This document shows positions 18,112-27,533 of a stretch of 64,000 bases of DNA, piece by piece. The notes under the pieces were generated by a model. The model did not search any database, had not been told where the DNA came from, and was given only the letters and a program-made list of their open reading frames with translations. A program made the position numbers and the translations under genes. Source of the DNA: an uncultured Bacteroidota bacterium (GTDB lineage Bacteria > Bacteroidota > Bacteroidia > Flavobacteriales > Flavobacteriaceae). How positions within the stretch are numbered: position 1 is the stretch's first letter; every line of letters begins with the position of its first letter. The DNA lies in the NCBI GenBank assembly GCA_902617285.1, contig CACMVZ010000001.1, positions 243,600-307,599 on the forward strand. Reading direction: 5' to 3'.

Positions 18112-18788
18112 TGAGAATAGATGTACTTACCCTATTCCCTGATGTATTTGATAACTTAAACTCTTTTTCCATCATTAAAAAAGCTATTGACTCTAAAAAA
18201 ATTGAAGTCAATACTCATAACCTAAGAGATTATGCTGACAACTCAAGAAAAGTTGATGATTACCCATATGGTGGCTTTCCCGGAATGGTTATAAAAATTG
18301 AACCAATAGATAAATGCATAGAGTCTTTAAAGAAAAAAAACAATTATGATGAAATAATCTATTTAACTCCAGATGGAGAGTTATTGGATCAAAAAAAATC
18401 AAATTATCTATCAACTCTAAAAAATATTATAGTTATCTGTGGACATTATAAAGGAATTGATCATAGGGTCAGAGAACATATTGTAACTAAAGAGATATCC
18501 ATTGGAAATTATGTTGTTTCAGGAGGAGAACTACCTGCTGCAGTTCTTTGTGATTCTATAATCAGACTTCTACCTGGTATAATAGGTGATGAATCCTCTG
18601 CACTTTCAGATACTTTTCAAGATAATTTATTAGCAGCACCTATTTATACTAGACCTGAAGTTTATAAAGGTTTTGAGGTACCTAAAGTTCTTTTATCAGG
18701 AAATCAAAGTGAAATACAAAAATGGAATGATACGAAATCTTTAGAAAGAACAAAATTACTTAGGCCAAATCTTTTTGATAATGAATAA
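18111..18788 (+). CDS. trmD: tRNA (guanine-N1)-methyltransferase
   Basis: Methylates G37 of tRNAs reading CNN and CGG codons, which prevents frameshifting. The GTG start overlaps the stop of the protease gene (TAGTG), and the next residues (RIDVLTLFPDVF) are the canonical N-terminus. The knotted SAM-binding motifs are present: YPYGGFPGM, ICGHYKGIDHRV, and the SIGNYVVSGGELPAAV region. Its 225 residues are the usual length. It is followed by rplS, as in most flavobacteria. Confidence 0.96.
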   Translation: MRIDVLTLFPDVFDNLNSFSIIKKAIDSKKIEVNTHNLRDYADNSRKVDDYPYGGFPGMVIKIEPIDKCIESLKKKNNYDEIIYLTPDGELLDQKKSNYLSTLKNIIVICGHYKGIDHRVREHIVTKEISIGNYVVSGGELPAAVLCDSIIRLLPGIIGDESSALSDTFQDNLLAAPIYTRPEVYKGFEVPKVLLSGNQSEIQKWNDTKSLERTKLLRPNLFDNE

Positions 18789-18803
18789 AAAGGTTTATTT
18801 TTG
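18775..18803 (+). promoter_or_regulatory. Promoter of rplS: TTG-N18-TATTTTTG
   Basis: The -33 TTG is at 18775-18777 inside the end of trmD and the -7 TATTTTTG at 18796-18803, separated by 18 bases. Both elements and the spacing fit the Bacteroidota consensus TTG-N17-23-TAnnTTTG. It implies a leader of about 35 bases before rplS. Confidence 0.55.
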
Positions 18804-18843
18804 CTCGGATTTGATTTAATTCAAACTATAAATAATTGTTTCA

Positions 18844-19188
18844 ATGGATACTGTAGTAAATTTAGTTCAAGAAAAGCTTATCAATAAAAATGATTTTCCA
18901 TCATTTTCTTCTGGTGATACAATCACCGTATTTTATGAAATTAGAGAAGGAGATAAAGTAAGAACTCAGTCTTTTAAAGGTGTAGTAATTCAAATTAAAG
19001 GTAGAGGTCAATCAAAAACTTTTACAATAAGAAAGATGTCTGGTACAGTTGGTGTTGAGAGAATTTTTCCAATTAACATGCCTGCTTTAAAGAAAATTGA
19101 GGTTAATAAGAAAGGTAAAGTTAGACAATCAAGGATTTATTACTTCAGAGAATTAAGAGGAAAAAAAGCTAGGATTAAAGAAGTATAA
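18844..19188 (+). CDS. rplS: Large-subunit ribosomal protein L19
   Basis: Ribosomal protein at the subunit interface. Signatures are [47 protein letters not shown] and [20 protein letters not shown]. Its 114 residues match the family. It has its own promoter overlapping the end of trmD and precedes icd by five bases. Confidence 0.97.
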   Translation: MDTVVNLVQEKLINKNDFPSFSSGDTITVFYEIREGDKVRTQSFKGVVIQIKGRGQSKTFTIRKMSGTVGVERIFPINMPALKKIEVNKKGKVRQSRIYYFRELRGKKARIKEV

Positions 19189-19193
19189 ATCTT

Positions 19194-20423
19194 ATGTCAA
19201 AAATTAAAGTAGCCAATCCCATAGTAGAGATAGATGGGGATGAAATGGCTAGAATTATCTGGAAATTTATTAAAGAAAAACTTATTCTAGACTATTTAGA
19301 TCTTGATATAGTATATTACGATTTAGGTATTGAGTCAAGGGATAAAACTGATGACCAAATCACTATTGATGCTGCTAATGCCATTAAAAAGTATAATGTT
19401 GGTATAAAGTGTGCAACAATAACTCCAGATGAGCAAAGGGTTGAAGAGTTCTCGTTATCAAGAATGTATAAATCTCCAAATGGTACAATTAGAAACATTG
19501 TTGGAGGTACTGTTTTTAGAGAACCTATTATATGTAGGTCCATCCCAAGATATGTTCAAGGTTGGTCAAGACCAATATGTATTGGTAGGCATGCATTTGG
19601 TGATCAGTATAGAGCAACTGATGTAATTACTCATGGACCTGGAAAACTTGAAATGAAATTTACTCCAAAGGATGGTGGAGAATCAACAACATGGGAAGTA
19701 TATAATTTTCAAGAGGACGGAATTGCAATGTCAATGTATAATATTGACTCATCAATTTATGGATTTGCAAGATCATGTATGAATATGGCACTTACTAAGA
19801 GATGGCCCCTCTATCTATCTACAAAAAACACAATACTTAAAGCTTATGATGGTAGATTTAAAGACATTTTTCAGGAAGTATATGATAACGAATTTAAAGA
19901 TAAATTTGAGAAAGAAAATATAACATATGAGCATAGACTAATTGATGATATGGTTGCTGCTGCTATTAAATGGAAAGGTGGATTTGTATGGGCTTGTAAG
20001 AATTACGATGGTGATGTTCAATCAGATGTAGTTGCTCAAGGTTTTGGATCACTTGGTTTAATGACTTCTACCCTAGTAACACCTGATGGAAAAACTCTTG
20101 AAGCGGAAGCTGCTCATGGAACGGTAACAAGACACTTTAGAAGACATCAAGAAGGTGAACAGACATCGACAAATCCAATAGCCTCAATATTTGCTTGGAC
20201 AAGAGGTTTAATGCATAGAGGTAAGCTTGATAATAATGAAAAACTTATTAATTTTTGTAAAACTCTAGAGGAGGTTTGTATTGAAACAGTTGAAGATGGA
20301 AAAATGACTAAAGATTTAGCCCTGCTAGTTTTTAGAGATGATTTGGTTGACTCTAATTTTCTTACTACACAAGAATTCTTAGATGAATTAAAAAGTAATC
20401 TTGATAATAAATTAGCTATCTAA
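19194..20423 (+). CDS. icd: NADP-dependent isocitrate dehydrogenase, dimeric eukaryotic-like type
   Basis: TCA-cycle enzyme that oxidatively decarboxylates isocitrate to 2-oxoglutarate and yields NADPH. The N-terminus [16 protein letters not shown] and the isocitrate-binding SPNGTIRN (residues 94-101) belong to the eukaryotic-like subfamily, not the E. coli type. Later motifs include the metal-binding DDMVAA and the nucleotide-binding [14 protein letters not shown]. Its 409 residues fit that subfamily. It lies between rplS and murQ with gaps of 5 and 2 bases. Confidence 0.96.
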   Translation: MSKIKVANPIVEIDGDEMARIIWKFIKEKLILDYLDLDIVYYDLGIESRDKTDDQITIDAANAIKKYNVGIKCATITPDEQRVEEFSLSRMYKSPNGTIRNIVGGTVFREPIICRSIPRYVQGWSRPICIGRHAFGDQYRATDVITHGPGKLEMKFTPKDGGESTTWEVYNFQEDGIAMSMYNIDSSIYGFARSCMNMALTKRWPLYLSTKNTILKAYDGRFKDIFQEVYDNEFKDKFEKENITYEHRLIDDMVAAAIKWKGGFVWACKNYDGDVQSDVVAQGFGSLGLMTSTLVTPDGKTLEAEAAHGTVTRHFRRHQEGEQTSTNPIASIFAWTRGLMHRGKLDNNEKLINFCKTLEEVCIETVEDGKMTKDLALLVFRDDLVDSNFLTTQEFLDELKSNLDNKLAI

Positions 20424-20425
20424 TA

Positions 20426-21241
20426 ATGAAATTCATTAAAGTAACTGAACAAGAATCAAATCATAAAGATTTAGAAAAAAAATCTGTAATTGAGCTTGTA
20501 AATGCCATGCATGAAGAAGACAATAATGCATTAAAAGCTGTTAATAAGGTTTTACCAAAAATTTCTGAACTTATCGAGGCTATAGCTCCGAAGATTGAAA
20601 ATGGAGGGAGATTATTTTACATTGGTGCTGGAACTAGTGGCAGATTAGGGGTTTTAGATGCTTCAGAGTGTCCTCCAACATTTGGGACTCCTCCAGAAAA
20701 AGTTGTTGGACTAGTAGCTGGTGGTATTCCTGCTTTATATAGCTCAATTGAGATTGCTGAAGATGACATGCACCAAGCTTGGAAAGACTTATCTGAACAC
20801 AAAGTTAATTCTAATGATTTTGTTATTGGAATTGCAGCATCAGGAACTACACCATATGTTGTTGGTGGTCTCAAGGATAGTCAAGAAAATAATATTTCTA
20901 CTGCATGTATTGTATGCAACGAAAACTCTCCTTTATCTGAATATGCAGATTTTAAAATTGAAGTTATAGTTGGTCCAGAGTTTTTAACTGGAAGCTCCAG
21001 ATTGAAAGCTGGAACTGCACAAAAATTAATATTGAATATGGTATCTACTATTTCAATGATTTTAGATGGTCACGTTAGAGGTAATAAAATGATTGACATG
21101 CAGATGTCTAACGCTAAGCTTAATAAACGTGCTAGAAGAATTCTTATGGAAGAATTAGGAGTTGATGAAGGTCAAGCTGATGAATTAATTTTGAAACACA
21201 AAAGTATTCGTTTAGCAATAGATAACTTTAATAATGAATAA
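20426..21241 (+). CDS. murQ: N-acetylmuramic acid 6-phosphate etherase
   Basis: Cleaves the lactyl ether of MurNAc-6-phosphate to give GlcNAc-6-phosphate in cell-wall recycling. The SIS domain has the sugar-phosphate motif GAGTSGRLG at 68-75, with the putative catalytic Glu81 in DASECPPT. A second SIS motif is IGIAASGTTPYV. The LKAGTAQKLILNM segment is diagnostic. Its 271 residues are slightly shorter than the E. coli enzyme (298), as usual in Bacteroidota. The end overlaps the next gene by eight bases. Confidence 0.95.
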   Translation: MKFIKVTEQESNHKDLEKKSVIELVNAMHEEDNNALKAVNKVLPKISELIEAIAPKIENGGRLFYIGAGTSGRLGVLDASECPPTFGTPPEKVVGLVAGGIPALYSSIEIAEDDMHQAWKDLSEHKVNSNDFVIGIAASGTTPYVVGGLKDSQENNISTACIVCNENSPLSEYADFKIEVIVGPEFLTGSSRLKAGTAQKLILNMVSTISMILDGHVRGNKMIDMQMSNAKLNKRARRILMEELGVDEGQADELILKHKSIRLAIDNFNNE

Positions 21242-21461
21242 ATTCCTAAAAAAAGGCTTTATTCAAGTTTTTACAGGTATTTCGCTTTGCTTTATTGGAC
21301 CTGTACTAGTTTCTCAAGCATTTAATAATCAGGATCACCCACTTTTTATTGTTGTCCTTATAATTGGTGTTATTTTTCTTGTTTTAGCTATTTATTTCGG
21401 ATACAGAGGAATAAGTAATATATTAAATGGAACTTTAGGACCAAAGAATAAATTAAATTGA
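21234..21461 (+). CDS. Small two-helix membrane protein, DUF6095-like
   Basis: A 75-residue protein with two predicted membrane helices (about residues 10-28 and 38-58), each hydrophobic and flanked by lysines, and a short polar tail GTLGPKNKLN. It overlaps murQ by eight bases and precedes thrS by 27. The size, topology and position after murQ fit the DUF6095 family of flavobacteria. Its function is unknown. Confidence 0.75.
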   Translation: MNKFLKKGFIQVFTGISLCFIGPVLVSQAFNNQDHPLFIVVLIIGVIFLVLAIYFGYRGISNILNGTLGPKNKLN

Positions 21462-21463
21462 AT

Positions 21464-21471
21464 TATTTTTG
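21464..21471 (+). promoter_or_regulatory. Candidate -7 element TATTTTTG for thrS-infC-rpmI-rplT
   Basis: An exact TAnnTTTG match just after the DUF6095 stop and 17 bases before the thrS ATG. No TTG at 17-23 bases upstream. It would give the translation-gene cluster its own transcript. Confidence 0.35.
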
Positions 21472-21488
21472 AAAATTGATACAGTACT

Positions 21489-23438
21489 ATGATTAATGTT
21501 AGTTTTCCAGATAAATCAGTAAAAAAGTTTGAAAAAGGAACTAAAGTTATTGATATAGCTAAAAGCATAAGTGAAGGATTAGCCAGAAAAGTTATATCAG
21601 CATCATATAATAATGAAATAGTCGAAACAGAATCAACAATTAACGAAGATGGTTTAATCAAATTTTTCACATGGGATGATAATGAGGGTAAACAAGCCTT
21701 TTGGCATTCGTCTGCACATATTCTGGCTCAAACAATCAAATCTTTTTATCCTAAGTCTAAGCTTACCATAGGTCCTTCGATTGAAAATGGATTCTACTAT
21801 GATGTTGATTTTGGCGACGATGTTTTTTCTGAAAAAGATTTTGGAAGAATTGAATCAAAATTTTTAGAGCTAGCAAGAGAAGATCATAGCTTCATCATGA
21901 AATCTGTATCAAAAAAAGAAGCATTAGATTTTTATAAGTTAGAGAATAATGAATATAAAGTTGAATTAATTGAAGGTCTTGAAGATGGATCAATAACATT
22001 TTGTGATCATTCTAATTTCTCAGATTTATGTAAAGGAGGGCACATTCCATCAACTGGAATAGTTAAAGCAGTAAAACTTCTTAATGTTGCAGGAGCATAT
22101 TGGAGAGGAGACGAAAAAAACAACCAGTTAACAAGAGTTTATGGAATATCTTTTCCAAAACAAAAATTACTTTCAGAATATCTTGAATTACTTGAAAAAG
22201 CTAAGGAAAGAGATCACAGAAAAATTGGTAAAGAGCTAGAATTATTTACATTTTCTAATAGAGTTGGTCATGGACTTCCACTTTGGTTACCAAATGGAAC
22301 TGAATTAAGGGACCGATTACAAGACTTTCTTGAAGATGCCCAAAGAAGGGCTGGCTATAAGAAAGTAATGTCTTCTCATATAGGTGCAAAAGAATTATAT
22401 GAAACTTCTGGTCATTATGAAAAGTATGGCGCAGATAGTTTTCAGCCAATATCTACCCCTAATGAAACCGAAACATTCATATTAAGGCCAATGAATTGCC
22501 CTCATCACTGTGAAATTTATAATGCCAAACCCCAAAGTTACAGGGATCTTCCATTGAGACTCGCTGAATTTGGAACTGTATATAGGTATGAACAAAGTGG
22601 AGAATTACATGGTCTAAGTAGAGTTAGAGGTTTTACTGTTGACGATGCACATATTTTTTGCACACCTGAGCAAGTTGATTCAGAGTTTAATAATACTATT
22701 GATTTAGTCCTTTATGTATTTAATTCTTTAGGATTTCACGACTTTTCTGCTCAAGTATCATTAAGAGATCCTAATAATCCTGATAAATATATTGGTTCAG
22801 ATAAGAATTGGGAAATTTCTGAACAAGCTATATTAAACTCTGCTAAAGAAAAAGGACTTGATTATAATGTAGAGTATGGTGAAGCTGCATTTTACGGACC
22901 AAAACTTGATTTTATGGTTAAAGATGCACTTGGAAGAAAATGGCAATTAGGCACTATTCAGGTTGATTATAATCTTCCAGAAAGATTCGATTTGACTTAT
23001 AAAGGAAGTAATAACGAAGATTTAAGACCAGTTATGATACATAGAGCTCCATTTGGGAGTATGGAAAGATTTGTGGCAATTTTAATTGAGCATACTGGTG
23101 GAATATTTCCTTTATGGTTAACAACCATACAAGTAGAAATTTTAATTGTAAGTGAGAACTTTAAAAATTATGGTCAAAAAGTTTTAAATATCTTAGAAAA
23201 TCACGAAATTCGCGCGCACTTAGATGATAGAAATGAGACTGTCGGAAAAAAAATTAGAGAATCTGAGATAAAAAAGGTTCCTTTTATGATAGTTGTTGGG
23301 GAAAATGAAGTAAAAAATGATACAATATCTGTAAGAAGGCATCATGGAGAAGATCTAGGTGAAATGAAGATTGAAAAATTTACAGATATAATCAAGAAAG
23401 AGATTTCTGATTGTATCCCAAAATTTAATATTAACTAA
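21489..23438 (+). CDS. thrS: Threonine-tRNA ligase
   Basis: Charges tRNA-Thr. The domains in order are a TGS domain (residues 1-60), an editing domain with HSSAHILAQ and the later CKGGH motif, then the class II catalytic core. The core has zinc-binding [22 protein letters not shown] and [11 protein letters not shown]. The C-terminal anticodon-binding domain starts near [10 protein letters not shown]. Its 649 residues are full length. It is followed by infC after 11 bases, the standard order. Confidence 0.97.
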   Translation: MINVSFPDKSVKKFEKGTKVIDIAKSISEGLARKVISASYNNEIVETESTINEDGLIKFFTWDDNEGKQAFWHSSAHILAQTIKSFYPKSKLTIGPSIENGFYYDVDFGDDVFSEKDFGRIESKFLELAREDHSFIMKSVSKKEALDFYKLENNEYKVELIEGLEDGSITFCDHSNFSDLCKGGHIPSTGIVKAVKLLNVAGAYWRGDEKNNQLTRVYGISFPKQKLLSEYLELLEKAKERDHRKIGKELELFTFSNRVGHGLPLWLPNGTELRDRLQDFLEDAQRRAGYKKVMSSHIGAKELYETSGHYEKYGADSFQPISTPNETETFILRPMNCPHHCEIYNAKPQSYRDLPLRLAEFGTVYRYEQSGELHGLSRVRGFTVDDAHIFCTPEQVDSEFNNTIDLVLYVFNSLGFHDFSAQVSLRDPNNPDKYIGSDKNWEISEQAILNSAKEKGLDYNVEYGEAAFYGPKLDFMVKDALGRKWQLGTIQVDYNLPERFDLTYKGSNNEDLRPVMIHRAPFGSMERFVAILIEHTGGIFPLWLTTIQVEILIVSENFKNYGQKVLNILENHEIRAHLDDRNETVGKKIRESEIKKVPFMIVVGENEVKNDTISVRRHHGEDLGEMKIEKFTDIIKKEISDCIPKFNIN

Positions 23439-23449
23439 AAATAATTGTT

Positions 23450-24007
23450 ATAGCTATAAGAAGAAGAAAATCAAACAGGAGATTCCAAAGAGTAATTAAA
23501 GAAGATCCTCATAAAATTAACACAAAGATAACAGCATATGAAGTTAGATTAGTTGGTGATAACGTAGATGTAGGTGTATATTCTACAAGTGAGGCTCTAA
23601 GAATCGCTAGAGATTTAGAACTAGATTTAGTAGAAATTTCTCCAAAAGCATCTCCACCTGTATGTAAAATTCTTGAATACAAGAAATTCTTATACGAACA
23701 GAAAAAGAGGGATAAAGCTCTTAAATCAAAGGCAACTAAAATTGTTGTAAAAGAAATAAGATTTGGACCTCAAACAGATGAACATGATTATCAGTTTAAA
23801 AAGAAGCATGCAGAGAAATTTTTAAATGAAGGAGCAAAGTTAAAAGCATTTGTTTTTTTTAAAGGACGATCAATTATTTTTAAGGAACAAGGTCAGATAT
23901 TGTTATTAAGATTAGCTCAAGACCTTGAGGAGATTGGAAAAGTCGAACAGTTGCCAGAGTTAGAAGGAAAGAGAATGATTATGTATATAACACCAAAAAA
24001 GAATTAA
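23450..24007 (+). CDS. infC: Translation initiation factor IF-3, non-ATG start (ATA, or ATT at 23444)
   Basis: IF-3 keeps ribosomal subunits apart and checks the start codon and initiator tRNA. The frame between thrS and rpmI contains no ATG, GTG or TTG in its first part; in-frame ATGs occur only in the last ten codons. The ATA at 23450 gives (M)AIRRR, the usual flavobacterial N-terminus, while ATT at 23444 adds two residues. Family motifs are [46 protein letters not shown] and [15 protein letters not shown], ending [10 protein letters not shown]. From 23450 the product has 185 residues. A rare start codon is the known means by which IF-3 limits its own synthesis. Confidence 0.93.
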   Translation: MAIRRRKSNRRFQRVIKEDPHKINTKITAYEVRLVGDNVDVGVYSTSEALRIARDLELDLVEISPKASPPVCKILEYKKFLYEQKKRDKALKSKATKIVVKEIRFGPQTDEHDYQFKKKHAEKFLNEGAKLKAFVFFKGRSIIFKEQGQILLLRLAQDLEEIGKVEQLPELEGKRMIMYITPKKN

Positions 24008-24019
24008 AAAAGAGGAACT

Positions 24020-24217
24020 ATGCCTAAAATGAAAACAAAATCCAGCGCTAAGAAAAGGTTTAAAGTAACTGGATCAGGAAAAATTAAAAGGAAACATGCT
24101 TTTAAAAATCATATTTTGACAAAAAAGTCAAAAAAAAGAAAGCTAAGGCTTACTCATTTTGGCCTAGTTCATGAAAGTGACGAAAACAATATTAAAAGAC
24201 AGTTAAGATTAAAATAA
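24020..24217 (+). CDS. rpmI: Large-subunit ribosomal protein L35
   Basis: Small basic ribosomal protein with the typical start [20 protein letters not shown] and [15 protein letters not shown]. Its 65 residues are the family length. It starts 12 bases after infC with a purine-rich GAGGAA just upstream, which resembles a Shine-Dalgarno site, uncommon among these genes. It is cotranscribed with infC and rplT. Confidence 0.97.
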   Translation: MPKMKTKSSAKKRFKVTGSGKIKRKHAFKNHILTKKSKKRKLRLTHFGLVHESDENNIKRQLRLK

Positions 24218-24223
24218 TTAGCA

Positions 24224-24568
24224 ATGCCAAGATCAGTAAACTCAGTAGCTTCAAGAGCTAGAAGAAAAAAAATACTTAAACAAGCCAAAGGTTACTTTGG
24301 TAGAAGAAAAAATGTTTGGACAGTTGCAAAGAATGCTGTTGAGAAAGCATTATTGTATGCATATAGAGACAGAAAGACAAAGAAAAGAAACTTCAAATCT
24401 TTATGGATTATGAGAATAAATGCAGCTGCTCATCAGCATGGACTAACTTACAGTGAATTTATGTTTAAACTAAAGACAAATAACATTTCTTTAAATAGAA
24501 AAGTTTTAGCTGATTTAGCCATGAATAATCCAAATGCTTTTGAAGCTATAGTTAAATCTCTTAAATAA
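24224..24568 (+). CDS. rplT: Large-subunit ribosomal protein L20
   Basis: 23S rRNA-binding assembly protein. The signatures are [38 protein letters not shown] and [17 protein letters not shown]. Its 114 residues are normal. It is the last gene of the thrS-infC-rpmI-rplT unit. An A/T-rich imperfect hairpin at about 24595-24624 follows, but it has no clear T tract to qualify as a terminator. Confidence 0.97.
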   Translation: MPRSVNSVASRARRKKILKQAKGYFGRRKNVWTVAKNAVEKALLYAYRDRKTKKRNFKSLWIMRINAAAHQHGLTYSEFMFKLKTNNISLNRKVLADLAMNNPNAFEAIVKSLK

Positions 24569-24628
24569 AATTCCCAACTCCTACATCAACTTTTTATTTT
24601 TTTCTAGGTCTAAAAAGAAAAATATAGA

Positions 24629-24742
24629 TTGAAAGAAGGTGCTTTACTTAAATTATTAAAGAATGCTGATTCAAAAGACAAAGGATTTAAACTTCTTGTA
24701 GATTTATATCAAGAAAAAAAGAAAGAGGTCAAAGAAGAATGA
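24629..24742 (+). pseudogene. Probable relic of an ECF-type sigma factor (N-terminal region only)
   Basis: A 37-codon frame reads KEGALLKLLKNADSKDKGF, then KLLVDLYQEK, then a lysine/glutamate tail and a stop. The order LLxxLxxxxxKxxxFxxLVxxYQE matches the start of region 2 in flavobacterial ECF sigma factors, which normally continue into LYWHIR and over 150 more residues. Here it stops after YQEKKK, and no continuation is visible in any frame before the next promoter. There is no ATG; a TTG at 24629 is the only possible start. I infer a decayed gene. A chance resemblance or a functional short peptide remains possible. Confidence 0.35.
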
Positions 24743-24763
24743 CTAGACTTTTTTAACAAAACC

Positions 24764-24798
24764 TTGGGTTTACGTTCAACCTTATTAAAATATATTTG
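24764..24798 (+). promoter_or_regulatory. Candidate promoter of the outer-membrane receptor-like gene (TTG-N24-TATATTTG)
   Basis: The -7 TATATTTG at 24791-24798 is an exact TAnnTTTG match. A TTG at 24764-24766 lies 24 bases upstream, one more than the usual maximum. The element ends 21 bases before the ATG at 24820, so a TTG start at 24796 would lie inside the promoter. Confidence 0.5.
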
Positions 24799-24819
24799 CC
24801 AAACCAAACAAAAACTTAC

Positions 24820-27324
24820 ATGAAAAATTTATTCAAATTATTTCTAGTTCTATTTACTACATCACTATTTTCCCAGCAAACTGCAGGAGCTAACTATCAG
24901 CAATATCAAAATATGCTATTTAATGTTTCTGGTTCAGTGGTTGACTCTGAAACTAATGAACCACTTGAATATGCAACAGTTACTTTAAAGAATAAAAGAA
25001 ATCCTGATAATATTTTTGGAGGTATAACAGGAGAAGATGGTAATTTTTCTTTTGAGGTATCACCAGGTATGTATGAGATTAGCATTGATTATATTTCATT
25101 TGAGTCTTATACCAATGATAACCTTTTGGTTCGTGGTAATACTGATTTAGGAACTATTTCTTTGAATCTAGATGTCTCAGTTCTCGATGAAGTTGAGGTT
25201 AGAGCAGAGAGAACTCAGGTTGAAATAAGGTTAGATAAAAAAATATATAATATTGGACAAGACATAACAGTCAAGGGGGGGAATGTTTCTGATGTACTTT
25301 CAAACATACCATCAATTGATGTAGACTTTGATGGAAATATTTCGCTAAGAGGTAATAATAATGTTAGGATACTTATTAATGGAAAGCCTTCTGCACTCAC
25401 TGGTTTATCTGGTCCTCAGGGTCTAAGATCACTTCCATCAGAATCAATAGAGAAAGTTGAAGTTGTTACATCTCCATCTGCAAGATATTCTGCAGAAGGA
25501 ACTGCAGGTATTTTAAATATTATTTTAAAAAAGCAGAATCTTCTTGGATTTAATGGTAATGTTAACTTAAATACTGGTATACCTAAGAATTTAGGACTTA
25601 ATGGTACTATCAATATTAGAAATGAGAAAATTAATTTTTTTAGTACAGTTAATGTTAGTGATACAAAAAACTCTGGAAGATCATTTTCTAATACAGAATA
25701 CTTTAGACAGGATCTTAAAATTGAAGAAACTAATGATTGGGATTACTTTAGAAAAAATACATTTTTTAACCTAGGAGCAGAATATTACTTTGATGATAAA
25801 ACATCCCTAACCCTCAGTGGTTTTTATAAAAAAGGTGACGAAGATAGTTTCTTAACAAATATTGTTAATGATATAACCGGAGCAGATATTTCTTCAACTA
25901 ACAAAAGATTAAGAGATGAAGTTGAGCTTGATGAATCATTTGAATATGCAATAGATTTTTACAAAGATTATGATAGAGAAGGACAAACTTTAAGCGCAAG
26001 AATTTCTTATGAAGAAGGAGAAGATGATGGGATAGAAGATATTGAAGACTTTTCTACCTTTCCTGTTTTATCTGAATCAACTTTTGAGAAAGTTTCTAAC
26101 CTAGATTTTCAAAAAAGATTTCTCGTACAAGTAGATTATGTACAACCCATTGATGATAATACTGAATTTGAGTTAGGATATAGAGGAAATTTTGTTGAAA
26201 GAGAAACAGACTATGATGTTTCATTTTTGAACACTGGTAATTATATATCTGATTCTGGATTATCAAATATATTTAACTATAAGGAAGCTGTAAATTCAAT
26301 ATACTCTCAATTTGGTAAGAAACTTGATAAATTTTCATTTTTACTTGGATTACGATATGAAAATTCTAGACAAGAGATTAACCAAAAAACCACTGAGGAG
26401 TTTGAAATCAAGAAATATTCAGATTTTTTTCCCACTTTAAACTTAGCATATGAATTATCTAATTTTGAGTCAATCACATTTGGTTACAGTAAAAGAGTTA
26501 GAAGACCTAGAGGATGGAATATTAATCCGTTTCCAAGAAGAAACTCACTAACTAGTTTTAGAAAAGGTAACCCTTTCTTAGATCCAACTTTTACAACTGC
26601 ATTAGAATTCGATTATCTTAAAAGATTTAAAAAGTTTACGCTTAATACATCTATATTTATAAGACAATCTGACGGAAATATTGAAAATATTACAGAAGAA
26701 ACTGGAGAAATAGTTGACTTAATTACTGGAGAGGATTCTGATAACCCTATACTTCAAGTTCCAGTTCTAGAATCTTACCCAATTAATCTATCTAGCAACA
26801 AAAGAATAGGTTCTGAGTTAAGTTTAACCTATACTCCATCAAGAAGTGTAAGACTTAACGCTAGTTTCACTCTAAACAGTTCTTCAACTAGAGGAAGTTA
26901 TAAAGATCAAAATTTTGATTCAGATGATACTAATTGGAGTACCAGATTTAATGGATTCTTCAGATTACCAAAAGACTTTAGTCTTCAATTCTTTGGTTTT
27001 ATTAGAGGTCCCAGTGAAAGTGCTTTCTCAAAAAGAAAGGCTTTTGGATTTGTAACAAGTGCTGTACAAAAATCAATTCTCGATAAGAAAGGAACAATTT
27101 CTTTTAAACTAAGTGATGTATTTAACTCAAGTAGATGGAGGTTCGAAAACTTCAGAGATACTTTTAGATCTGAAGGAGAAGGAAGATGGAGAGAACCAAC
27201 TTATGTGTTAACCTTTAACTATATTTTTAATGATAATAGATACAGACAAAGAAAGAAGAATATTAGAAGAGGTCAAGGTGACTTTAATCAAGGTGATGGT
27301 GAGGAACCAATCTTTAATAACTAA
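24820..27324 (+). CDS. TonB-receptor-like outer-membrane beta-barrel protein with carboxypeptidase-regulatory-like domain
   Basis: Outer-membrane protein of the TonB-dependent receptor superfamily, likely for uptake of an unknown ligand. A signal peptide covers residues 1-18 (MKNLFKLFLVLFTTSLFS). A carboxypeptidase-regulatory-like domain follows at about 35-100 (NVSGSVVDSETNEPLEYATV). A plug region has DVLSNIPSIDVDFDGNISLRG and INGKPSAL, and the remaining 600 residues form a beta barrel rich in aromatic strand ends. The start is the ATG at 24820, which gives a clean signal peptide and sits below the promoter. No SusD-like partner is adjacent, so it is not a standard SusCD pair. The tail is polar and glycine/asparagine-rich. 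Confidence 0.85.
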   Translation: MKNLFKLFLVLFTTSLFSQQTAGANYQQYQNMLFNVSGSVVDSETNEPLEYATVTLKNKRNPDNIFGGITGEDGNFSFEVSPGMYEISIDYISFESYTNDNLLVRGNTDLGTISLNLDVSVLDEVEVRAERTQVEIRLDKKIYNIGQDITVKGGNVSDVLSNIPSIDVDFDGNISLRGNNNVRILINGKPSALTGLSGPQGLRSLPSESIEKVEVVTSPSARYSAEGTAGILNIILKKQNLLGFNGNVNLNTGIPKNLGLNGTINIRNEKINFFSTVNVSDTKNSGRSFSNTEYFRQDLKIEETNDWDYFRKNTFFNLGAEYYFDDKTSLTLSGFYKKGDEDSFLTNIVNDITGADISSTNKRLRDEVELDESFEYAIDFYKDYDREGQTLSARISYEEGEDDGIEDIEDFSTFPVLSESTFEKVSNLDFQKRFLVQVDYVQPIDDNTEFELGYRGNFVERETDYDVSFLNTGNYISDSGLSNIFNYKEAVNSIYSQFGKKLDKFSFLLGLRYENSRQEINQKTTEEFEIKKYSDFFPTLNLAYELSNFESITFGYSKRVRRPRGWNINPFPRRNSLTSFRKGNPFLDPTFTTALEFDYLKRFKKFTLNTSIFIRQSDGNIENITEETGEIVDLITGEDSDNPILQVPVLESYPINLSSNKRIGSELSLTYTPSRSVRLNASFTLNSSSTRGSYKDQNFDSDDTNWSTRFNGFFRLPKDFSLQFFGFIRGPSESAFSKRKAFGFVTSAVQKSILDKKGTISFKLSDVFNSSRWRFENFRDTFRSEGEGRWREPTYVLTFNYIFNDNRYRQRKKNIRRGQGDFNQGDGEEPIFNN

Positions 27325-27479
27325 GACTTCATTTTTTTTGAGATAAAATCTTTTATCTTTTGGAATACATATGATGAAGCCCAATATGGTGCTACTATCG
27401 CTAAAAAAATCATGAGCCAAAAGCCCATTGTGAATATTGCTAGAAATGCTAAAAAACCGAGGTATTGTTGAAACTCCAT
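27321..27479 (-). CDS. Small membrane protein, 52 aa
   Basis: An ATG-started frame of 52 codons on the minus strand between two plus-strand genes. The product has a hydrophobic helix at about residues 7-31 (LGFLAFLAIFTMGFWLMIFL within it), then PYWASSYVFQK and a basic tail ending KKMKS. A well-formed promoter (TTG-N19-TACTTTTG) lies 19 bases upstream, and the stop overlaps the receptor gene's end by four bases, like other convergent pairs here. I do not recognise a family. Length, topology and promoter make it a likely real gene. Confidence 0.65.
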   Translation of the reverse strand: MEFQQYLGFLAFLAIFTMGFWLMIFLAIVAPYWASSYVFQKIKDFISKKMKS

Positions 27480-27486
27480 ATATTTG
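27479..27486 (+). promoter_or_regulatory. Candidate -7 element TATATTTG for fumC
   Basis: Exact TAnnTTTG match 47 bases upstream of the fumC ATG, overlapping the start codon of the opposite small gene. No TTG at legal spacing. Confidence 0.3.
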
Positions 27487-27497
27487 TAAATGCTAAA

Positions 27498-27527
27498 CAA
27501 AAGTAATTTTTTTTAAGTAAATTACAA
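27498..27527 (-). promoter_or_regulatory. Promoter of the 52-aa gene: TTG-N19-TACTTTTG
   Basis: On the minus strand TTG (27527-27525) and TACTTTTG (27505-27498) are separated by 19 bases, a full match to the Bacteroidota consensus. It is the main evidence that the short minus-strand ORF downstream is expressed. Confidence 0.55.
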
Positions 27528-27533
27528 AGGATC

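Noticed and set aside
24595..24624. Hairpin after rplT as an intrinsic terminator
   Set aside because: The stem is imperfect, all A/T with a G-U pair and a 12-base loop, and no T tract follows; not convincing.
24796..24819. TTG start for the outer-membrane receptor-like gene
   Set aside because: It lies inside the TATATTTG promoter element; the ATG at 24820 gives a normal signal peptide.
27208..27420. 70-codon minus-strand frame over the receptor gene end
   Set aside because: It is a shadow of the receptor gene in another frame; the 52-codon gene at 27321-27479 has the promoter and plausible protein.
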